From contig JAFIHP010000240.1 in the NCBI GenBank assembly GCA_017849335.1, positions 1-7,605 of the forward strand: 7,605 nucleotides of DNA, written 5' to 3'. The notes under the pieces are model-generated. The model was not told where the DNA came from and made no database searches. It saw only the letters and a list, made by a program, of their open reading frames with translations. A program made the translations under genes and the position numbers. Of this stretch, positions 1-4,074 are shown one piece after another; within the stretch, counting starts at the first letter, position 1; every line of letters starts with the position of its first letter. This stretch comes from Actinomycetales bacterium (GTDB lineage Bacteria > Actinomycetota > Actinomycetes > S36-B12).

Positions 1-258
1 CTTGCCCAGGAACGTCTCGAACAGCCGCAGCTGCTGAGCGACGAGAGCTGGCGCATGCGTCACGTTCGCGAAGAACCCAATGCGCACGACCGGCGCCGTC
101 GGGAGCTTGGGCAACGTCCCGGCCGCCGGAGCCGCGGCCGGAGCCGCGGAGAGCACGCCTGCCTGTGCCGGCGCACCTGCCGCGGCGAGCGCGGCCACGG
201 CGGCCAGCGCTGCTCCGGCGACCGCTGCGGTGCCACGGGTCAGACGGGATCGGGACAT
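1..258 (-). CDS. ABC transporter substrate-binding protein, sulfonate/nitrate (SsuA-like) type, N-terminal part
   Basis: Only the first 86 codons are present; the gene runs off the left edge. The ATG at 258 has a clear AGGAG (263-267 on this strand's complement) 4 bases upstream. The product starts with a basic n-region (Arg3, Arg5, Arg8), then an Ala/Val-rich hydrophobic stretch (about residues 10-29) and an AQA signal-peptidase-I-like site at 31-33. An Ala/Pro-rich spacer follows, then the motif RIGFFANVTHAPAL (59-72). That motif is typical of the first beta strand and ligand-binding loop of periplasmic-type binding proteins for aliphatic sulfonates, taurine or nitrate. The mature protein would bind an organosulfur or similar anion outside the membrane and deliver it to an ABC permease. 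No lipobox cysteine is visible, which is unusual for a Gram-positive binding protein. The divergent Rrf2 regulator suggests control by sulfur or nitrogen status. The family is fairly secure; the substrate is inferred. Confidence 0.8.
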   Translation of the reverse strand, partial: MSRSRLTRGTAAVAGAALAAVAALAAAGAPAQAGVLSAAPAAAPAAGTLPKLPTAPVVRIGFFANVTHAPALVAQQLRLFETFLGK

Positions 259-286
259 GGTGCTCCTTCGACGTCGGAGTGGCGCA

Positions 287-314
287 TTGCCATCATTCCT
301 ATATTCTCTACAGT
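287..314 (+). promoter_or_regulatory. Predicted rightward promoter of the rrf2 regulator gene
   Basis: On the plus strand TTGCCA (287-292) and TACAGT (309-314) form a -35/-10 pair with a 16-base spacer. It overlaps the leftward promoter face to face. Transcription would start near 321 and give a leader of about 150 bases before the Rrf2 start at 472. The -10 box lies within the palindrome at 307-317, so one bound protein could block both promoters. Confidence 0.45.
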
Positions 315-325
315 AGAACTTGCAA
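298..325 (-). promoter_or_regulatory. Predicted leftward promoter of the substrate-binding protein gene
   Basis: On the minus strand a -35 box TTGCAA (320-325) and a -10 box TATAGG (298-303) are separated by 16 bases. They lie about 40 bases before the start at 258, inside the most AT-rich stretch of this part of the window. The palindrome at 307-317 sits in the spacer, a classic repressor position. This is motif-based only. Confidence 0.5.
307..317. promoter_or_regulatory. Putative operator palindrome between divergent promoters
   Basis: TCTACAGTAGA is a perfect palindrome with 5-base arms around a central A. It covers the -10 box of the rightward promoter and the spacer of the leftward promoter. 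The natural candidate to bind it is the adjacent Rrf2 regulator, giving autoregulation plus control of the transporter. Rrf2 proteins bind AT-rich imperfect palindromes, usually longer than this, so the full site probably extends into the flanking AT-rich bases. This is inference from position and symmetry. Confidence 0.4.
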
Positions 326-364
326 ACTGGATGACGGCGCGTGGCGCGCCGGGAGGAGCGACCG

Positions 365-400
365 GTGCCGACGACCACGGGCAGTTGGCGATGTCGATGA
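365..400 (+). CDS. Possible 11-codon upstream reading frame (leader peptide) in the rrf2 leader
   Basis: A strong Shine-Dalgarno sequence GGGAGGAG (351-358) is followed after 6 bases by GTG at 365. The frame encodes MPTTTGSWRCR and stops at TGA 398-400. It lies wholly inside the predicted leader of the Rrf2 transcript. The Rrf2 start at 472 has no good ribosome binding site, so this is the best initiation signal in the leader. The penultimate codon is Cys (TGT). Short Cys-containing leader peptides acting as cysteine attenuators are known in actinobacteria, but usually have several Cys codons. It could equally be a chance frame. An in-frame ATG for an extended Rrf2 at 391 overlaps its end. 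Confidence 0.22.
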   Translation: MPTTTGSWRCR

Positions 401-454
401 CCGCCAAGACCGCGAGCGGCGTCCGGCGGGTCGGCGGCCAGCGACGGCGCGGCA

Positions 455-470
455 CCCGCGAGAATGCGGG
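455..470 (+). promoter_or_regulatory. Small hairpin directly before the rrf2 start codon
   Basis: CCCGC (455-459) and GCGGG (466-470) can pair as a 5-bp stem with a 6-base loop (GAGAAT), ending one base before the ATG at 472. The only purine-rich candidate ribosome binding sequence, GAGAA, lies in the loop. The structure could modulate translation initiation, but such short GC stems are common in this genome type. Confidence 0.25.
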
Positions 471-471
471 C

Positions 472-939
472 ATGCATGTGTCCGCCAAGGCTGACTGCGG
501 AATGCGCGCGCTGCTCGAGCTGGCGGCCGCCTATGCCGACGACCGGACGCGACTGGTCAAGGGTGAGACGATCGCCACCGCGCAGCAGATCCCGCTGAAG
601 TTCCTCGAGGGCATCCTGCGGCAGTTGCGTCAATCAGGGATCGTGGCCAGCCAGCGGGGGGCCGAGGGCGGCTACCGACTCGACAAGGACCCCGCGGACG
701 TCTCCATCGCCGACGTGGTCCGCGCCCTCGACGGCCCTCTCGCGGCCGTACGGGGCCAGCGACCGGAGGATCTGGACTACACCGGCGCGTCGACGCACCT
801 GCGAGAGGTCTGGATCGCGGTGCGGGCGTCGATGCGACAGGTCCTGGAGGGCATCAGCCTTGCCGACGTCGCCGCCGGTCGGCTCCCCAGCGAGGTCACC
901 GGCCTCCTCGACGCTCCCGGGGCGTGGCACCGCCGTTGA
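472..939 (+). CDS. Rrf2-family transcriptional regulator
   Basis: The 155-residue product is of normal length for the family (about 140-160). It opens with the family signature MHVSAKADCGMRALLELA, where the usual form is M..SAK.DYALRAL, so ATG 472 is preferred over upstream in-frame starts (391 or 55). A winged helix-turn-helix follows: the QQIPLKFLEGILRQLRQSGIV segment is the recognition region (about 41-61) and SQRGAEGGYRLDKDP (about 63-77) is the wing. The C-terminal half forms the long dimerisation helix. The [2Fe-2S] cysteines found around residues 90-106 in IscR/NsrR-type members are absent; the only Cys is at position 8. It therefore resembles the cluster-free CymR-like group, which responds to sulfur metabolism. 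Divergence from an SsuA-like binding protein supports control of organosulfur uptake. DNA-binding role is secure, effector unknown. Confidence 0.88.
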   Translation: MHVSAKADCGMRALLELAAAYADDRTRLVKGETIATAQQIPLKFLEGILRQLRQSGIVASQRGAEGGYRLDKDPADVSIADVVRALDGPLAAVRGQRPEDLDYTGASTHLREVWIAVRASMRQVLEGISLADVAAGRLPSEVTGLLDAPGAWHRR

Positions 940-968
940 CCGCGTTCGCGGCAACCATGCTGTATTGT
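936..968 (+). promoter_or_regulatory. Predicted leaderless-type promoter of the lipoprotein gene
   Basis: TTGACC (936-941) overlaps the rrf2 stop codon. The -10 candidate TATTGT (963-968) fits the actinobacterial TANNNT consensus and ends 8 bases before ATG 977, so transcription could start at or next to the start codon. An overlapping alternative is TGTATT (961-966) with an extended TGC before it. The -35 spacing is long (19-21), so the -35 call is weak. No Shine-Dalgarno sequence is visible before 977. Confidence 0.4.
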
Positions 969-976
969 TGACCGAC

Positions 977-1351
977 ATGATAGGAAATACGATCTCGGTC
1001 GCACGCCGCCCCGCCGTCCGCCGCACCGTCGCGGGCACGGCAGCGCTCCTGGTCGCCGTCGCCGGCCTGACCGCCTGCGCCTCCGGCGAGCCCACGGGCA
1101 ATGCCTCGTCGTTCGCCGACGTCAGCGGTTCCGCCGTCCCCGTCGTCGATGATCTGACGGCCCTGTGCGCGCAGATCGTCGACCAGAAGCTCGATGCCGA
1201 CACTGGCGCCGCGCTCGCCGAGGGCAGCGGCTACGTCTCGCGCGTCGTGAAGATCGACGGCCAGCCTCAGGCGGCCACGGCCGACGCCCGTGACGACCGC
1301 ATGAACTTCGAGGTCGAGAACAACGTGATCGTGGGCTGCACCGTCGGGTAG
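977..1351 (+). CDS. Small secreted lipoprotein with peptidase-inhibitor I78-like C-terminus
   Basis: The 124-residue product has an Arg-rich n-region (residues 10-16), a hydrophobic stretch (18-31) and a lipobox LTAC with the lipidated Cys at 34. It should therefore be anchored to the outer face of the membrane. After a Gly/Ser/Ala-rich linker, the C-terminal part reads SRVVKIDGQPQAATADARDDRMNFEVENNVIVGCTVG. The pattern of Arg-Val near a DG turn, then T.D..DDR.N.EV..N.V and a terminal Cys resembles the I78 peptidase inhibitor fold of small periplasmic or secreted inhibitors. Two mature-region cysteines (in the LCAQIV and GCTVG segments) might form a disulphide. The start has no Shine-Dalgarno sequence but a near-ideal leaderless promoter. 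The gene is flanked by unrelated genes, so its job cannot be read from context. Lipoprotein assignment is firm; inhibitor function is only a fold-level suggestion. Confidence 0.75.
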   Translation: MIGNTISVARRPAVRRTVAGTAALLVAVAGLTACASGEPTGNASSFADVSGSAVPVVDDLTALCAQIVDQKLDADTGAALAEGSGYVSRVVKIDGQPQAATADARDDRMNFEVENNVIVGCTVG

Positions 1352-1354
1352 GCG
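1341..1354. repeat. 14-bp direct repeat, copy 1 (end of lipoprotein gene)
   Basis: CCGTCGGGTAGGCG spans the last codons and TAG stop of the lipoprotein gene. An exact second copy in the same orientation lies at 1404-1417, 63 bases on. Flanking bases do not extend the match. Confidence 0.6.
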
Positions 1355-1403
1355 AGGAACGAGGCCCGCCAGGCCGAGTCCCGCAGCCGACCAGACCATC
1401 AGC

Positions 1404-1417
1404 CCGTCGGGTAGGCG
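1404..1417. repeat. 14-bp direct repeat, copy 2 (just after the meaB stop)
   Basis: This exact copy of the 1341-1354 sequence ends one base before the meaB stop codon, which is on the other strand. The two copies bracket the 1352-1418 gap between convergent genes. No strong terminator hairpin with a T tract is visible in that gap. The repeat may be a remnant of a small duplication or chance in GC-rich DNA. Confidence 0.6.
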
Positions 1418-1418
1418 G

Positions 1419-2354
1419 TCAGTCGCCGAGCAGGAGCGTCACGGCCGCGTAGACGTCCAGCTCGGCGCTGGCGACCTGCTCGGCCAGGTCGGCCAGCCGG
1501 CGATCGTCGATCCGCCCGAGGACAGCGTCCGCCACCAGCGCTCGTAGCTCGCTGCGCGCGCGGACGGCTCGCCGCTCGCCCAGCCGGCCCGAGCTGCGCA
1601 GCCACGCCGAGCGCTCGTCGATCGCATCGACCACGTCGTCGATCCCGGTTCCCGCGGACGCGACCGTTCGCACGACCGGCGGGTCCCACTCCCCCGGCGC
1701 GCGCTGCGCCAGCGCACGCCGAAGCTCGCTGACCGTCGCGTCCGCCCCGTCGAGGTCCGCCTTGTTGACGACGAGCACGTCGGCCACCTCGAGGATCCCG
1801 GCCTTCGCGGCCTGGATGCCGTCGCCCATGCCGGGCGCCACGAGCACGAGCGTCGTGTCAGCCGACGCCGCGACCTCCACCTCCGACTGTCCGACCCCGA
1901 CCGTCTCGACGACGACGGTGTCGTAACCGACCGCGTCCAGCACGCGGATCGCCTGCGGAGTCGTCGCCGCCAGCCCGCCGAGGTGGCCCCGCGAGGCGAC
2001 CGAGCGGATGAAGACGCCCGGATCAGTCGCGTGCTCGGCCATTCGGACCCGGTCGCCGAGCAGGGCACCCCCGGAGAACGGGGAGCTCGGGTCGACCGCC
2101 ACGACGGCAACCGTCCCGCCCCGGGCGCGCAAGGCCGTGACGAGGGCGGACGTCGTCGTCGACTTGCCGACCCCGGGCGGGCCCGTGACGCCGACCACCG
2201 TCGCGTGCCCCGTGAGCGGTGCGAGCGTGCGCATCAGCGCGGGGACGTCCGGCGACCGGTTCTCCACCAGGGACAGCAGCCGCCCGACGTCGAGCGCGCG
2301 TCCCCCTCGAGCCCCGACGAGCAGGGCGTCGAGGTCGGCCGCACGCGTTCTCAC
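1419..2354 (-). CDS. meaB: MeaB/ArgK-type GTPase, chaperone of B12-dependent acyl-CoA mutase
   Basis: The 311-residue G3E-family GTPase has a Walker A P-loop GPPGVGKS (58-65), the family segment DPSSPFSGGALLGDRVRM (88-105) and ETVGVGQSEVEVA (150-162) in the Walker B/switch region. VAPGMGDGIQAAKAGILEVADV (172-193) is followed by the guanine-specificity motif NKAD (197-200). A helical C-terminal dimerisation region ends the protein. MeaB proteins gate delivery of adenosylcobalamin to methylmalonyl-, ethylmalonyl- or isobutyryl-CoA mutase and protect the enzyme from inactivation. The GTG at 2354 gives the normal family length and lies 7 bases after the thiolase stop, so the two form an operon. 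The Shine-Dalgarno sequence is weak (AAGG). An in-frame ATG at 2429 would overlap the thiolase end and add 25 residues unlike the family. The mutase partner is not in the window. The ethylmalonyl-CoA neighbours suggest Ecm or methylmalonyl-CoA mutase. Confidence 0.93.
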   Translation of the reverse strand: MRTRAADLDALLVGARGGRALDVGRLLSLVENRSPDVPALMRTLAPLTGHATVVGVTGPPGVGKSTTTSALVTALRARGGTVAVVAVDPSSPFSGGALLGDRVRMAEHATDPGVFIRSVASRGHLGGLAATTPQAIRVLDAVGYDTVVVETVGVGQSEVEVAASADTTLVLVAPGMGDGIQAAKAGILEVADVLVVNKADLDGADATVSELRRALAQRAPGEWDPPVVRTVASAGTGIDDVVDAIDERSAWLRSSGRLGERRAVRARSELRALVADAVLGRIDDRRLADLAEQVASAELDVYAAVTLLLGD

Positions 2355-2361
2355 GGGGGCC

Positions 2362-3552
2362 TTAGGCGGACGGGACGCGGACGAGCAGTGCGTCACCCTG
2401 CCCGCCACCGCCGCACAGGGCTGCGGCACCGATGCCTCCGCCGCGCCGCTGGAGCTCCAGCGCCACGGACAGGACGATGCGCGCTCCGGACATGCCCACG
2501 GGGTGCCCGAGGGCGATCGCTCCGCCGTTCACGTTCACGATCTCGTCGCTGATCCCGAGCTTGCGCGACGACACGATGCCGACCGCCGCGAATGCCTCGT
2601 TCAGCTCGAACAGGTCGATGTCCTCGACGCCGATGCCCTCCTTCGCGCAGGCAGCGAGGATCGCGTTGGCCGGCTGCTCCTGCAGCGAGGCGTCCGGGCC
2701 CGCGACCACGCCGTGGGCGCCGATCTCGGCGATCCAGGGCAGGCCGAGTTCGACCGCCTTCGCCTTGCTCATGACGACGACGGCGCACGCGCCGTCGGAG
2801 ATCTGCGACGCGCTGCCGGCCGTGATCGTGCCGTCCTTCGCGAACGCCGGTCGCAGGGTCGCCAGCGTCTCCACGGTGGTCTCCGGACGAACTCCCTCGT
2901 CGGCGGTGACCAGCACCGGGTCCCCCTTGCGCTGCGGGACCGCGACGGGCGTGATCTCCTCGGCCAGCTTCTCTGCCGCCGCCGCTGCCCGCTGGTGCGA
3001 CCGGGCCGAGAACGCGTCCTGCTCCTCGCGCGTGAGGTCGTACCGCGCGTTGTGCCGCTCGGTGCTCTCCCCCATCGCCAGGTTGTCGAACGCGCACCAC
3101 AGCGCATCGTGCGACATCGAGTCGAGCATCGTCCAGTCGCCGTACTTGACCCCCGAGCGGGAACCCGTCAGGAGGTGGGGCGCGTTGGTCATCGACTCCA
3201 TGCCGCCCGCGACGACGATCTCGAACTCACCGGCGCGGATGAGCTGGTCGGCGAGGGCGATGGCGTCGATGCCGGACAGGCAGACCTTGTTGATCGTGAG
3301 CGCGGGGACGTCCATGCCGATCCCGCCGGCGACGGCCGCCTGGCGCGCGGTGATCTGGCCGGCGCCCGCCTGGATGACGTGCCCCATGATCACGTAGTCG
3401 ACCTGGTCCGGAGCGACGCCCGACCGTTCGAGAGCCGCCTTGATGGCGACACCGCCGAGGTCGGCCGCGCTGAAGGAGGACAGCGAACCCAGCAGACGAC
3501 CCATCGGCGTGCGGGCTCCCGCGACGATGACCGACCCGTTCTCGAACGACAT
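2362..3552 (-). CDS. Acetyl-CoA C-acetyltransferase (biosynthetic-type thiolase)
   Basis: The 396-residue product has the length of a classic thiolase. The nucleophilic Cys91 is in NKVCLSGIDAI; NEAF (Asn318), GHPVGMSGAR (His350) and CGGGGQGDALLV (Cys380) complete the catalytic set. All are at the Zoogloea PhaA positions (89, 316, 348, 378) plus two. The enzyme condenses two acetyl-CoA to acetoacetyl-CoA, or cleaves it, in the cytoplasm. ATG 3552 is chosen because GGAG lies 6 bases upstream (3559-3562); an in-frame ATG at 3582 would add 10 residues with a poorer site. It is first in a leftward operon with meaB and divergent from the epimerase-ccr pair, which fits the entry step of the ethylmalonyl-CoA pathway. 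Acetyltransferase specificity is inferred from motifs and context; a longer-chain 3-ketoacyl-CoA thiolase cannot be fully excluded. Confidence 0.93.
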   Translation of the reverse strand: MSFENGSVIVAGARTPMGRLLGSLSSFSAADLGGVAIKAALERSGVAPDQVDYVIMGHVIQAGAGQITARQAAVAGGIGMDVPALTINKVCLSGIDAIALADQLIRAGEFEIVVAGGMESMTNAPHLLTGSRSGVKYGDWTMLDSMSHDALWCAFDNLAMGESTERHNARYDLTREEQDAFSARSHQRAAAAAEKLAEEITPVAVPQRKGDPVLVTADEGVRPETTVETLATLRPAFAKDGTITAGSASQISDGACAVVVMSKAKAVELGLPWIAEIGAHGVVAGPDASLQEQPANAILAACAKEGIGVEDIDLFELNEAFAAVGIVSSRKLGISDEIVNVNGGAIALGHPVGMSGARIVLSVALELQRRGGGIGAAALCGGGGQGDALLVRVPSA

Positions 3553-3624
3553 GACGAACTCCGCTTCGCAGGCGATGTGCATCCGCCGCGAGACCCGCGA
3601 CGGCTCGATGCCACGATACCGACC
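3553..3624. promoter_or_regulatory. 72-base divergent control region between thiolase and epimerase genes
   Basis: This gap must carry the promoters of both divergent operons unless they lie inside the coding starts. On the minus strand TATCGT (complement of 3613-3618) fits the TANNNT -10 pattern and would give the thiolase mRNA a leader of about 55 bases; no convincing -35 accompanies it. On the plus strand I see neither a good -10 box nor a Shine-Dalgarno sequence before ATG 3625. No clear palindrome is visible. Confidence 0.35.
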
Positions 3625-4065
3625 ATGACCTCGGCGAATTCTCTGCTCACCCGTATCGACCACGTCGGCATCGCGGTCGCGGACCTCGATGCCGCCATCG
3701 ACTTCTACGGCCGCGCGTTCGGGTTGTCCGTCGTGCACGAGGAGGTCAACGAGAAGCAGGGGGTCCGCGAGGCGATGCTGGCGGTCGGCGACTCCGGATC
3801 GTGCATCCAGCTGCTCGCTCCGCTGACGCCGGAGTCGACGATCGCCAAGTTCCTGGACCGGTCCGGACCGGGCATCCAGCAGATCGCCTACGGCGTCGAC
3901 GATGTCGAGGCCGCGGCGAGTGCGCTGCGCGCAGAGGGCGTGCGGATGCTCTACGAGCACGCCCAGGTGGGCACGGCGGGCTCGCTGGTGAACTTCTGCC
4001 ACCCGAAGGACTGCGGCGGCGTGCTCGTCGAGCTCGTGCAGGCAGCCCCCGACGCGGCCCACTAG
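3625..4065 (+). CDS. mce: Methylmalonyl-CoA/ethylmalonyl-CoA epimerase
   Basis: The 146-residue protein of the vicinal-oxygen-chelate (glyoxalase-like) superfamily has family length. The signature RIDHVGIAVADLDAAIDFY (10-28) includes metal ligand His13. VNEKQGVREAML (41-52) matches the strongly conserved E.QGVREAM segment. Gln62 in CIQLLAP and Glu136 in VLVELV are at the positions of two further ligands in the Propionibacterium enzyme. The fourth position, usually the second His of GLHHIAY, is Gln86 here (GIQQIAYGV); I recall similar QQ forms in mycobacterial epimerases. The enzyme interconverts the 2R and 2S epimers of methylmalonyl-CoA, and in the ethylmalonyl-CoA pathway also of ethylmalonyl-CoA. 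ATG 3625 gives the best N-terminus although no Shine-Dalgarno sequence precedes it. The stop codon overlaps the ribosome binding site of ccr, indicating an operon and translational coupling. Confidence 0.92.
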   Translation: MTSANSLLTRIDHVGIAVADLDAAIDFYGRAFGLSVVHEEVNEKQGVREAMLAVGDSGSCIQLLAPLTPESTIAKFLDRSGPGIQQIAYGVDDVEAAASALRAEGVRMLYEHAQVGTAGSLVNFCHPKDCGGVLVELVQAAPDAAH

Positions 4066-4068
4066 GAG
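4064..4068 (+). promoter_or_regulatory. Shine-Dalgarno sequence of ccr overlapping the epimerase stop
   Basis: AGGAG shares its first two bases with the TAG stop (4063-4065) of the epimerase gene. It stands 6 bases before ATG 4075, so it decides that start over the ATG at 4069, which directly abuts it. The overlap suggests that ribosomes finishing mce help initiate ccr. Confidence 0.8.
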
Positions 4069-4074
4069 ATGACG

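Noticed and set aside
55..471. N-terminal extension of the Rrf2 regulator to starts at 55 or 391
   Set aside because: The upstream part is Arg/Gly-rich, overlaps the substrate-binding protein gene and its promoter region, and the family signature begins at 472. ATG 391 has no ribosome binding site, though it cannot be excluded entirely.
860..976. Earlier starts for the lipoprotein frame
   Set aside because: They overlap the rrf2 coding end and would put about 39 residues before the signal peptide; ATG 977 places a normal lipoprotein signal at the N-terminus.
1352..1418. Bidirectional terminator between the lipoprotein and meaB
   Set aside because: Only short self-complementary GGCC pairs are visible, with no stable long stem and no T tract, so no terminator is called.
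2008..3624. A very long open plus-strand frame antisense to meaB and the thiolase, continuing into the epimerase frame
   Set aside because: GC-rich DNA lacks stop codons in the antisense frame; the translation is Arg/Asp/Pro-rich without domains, while the minus-strand genes have full catalytic motifs. Only the part from 3625 is the real epimerase.
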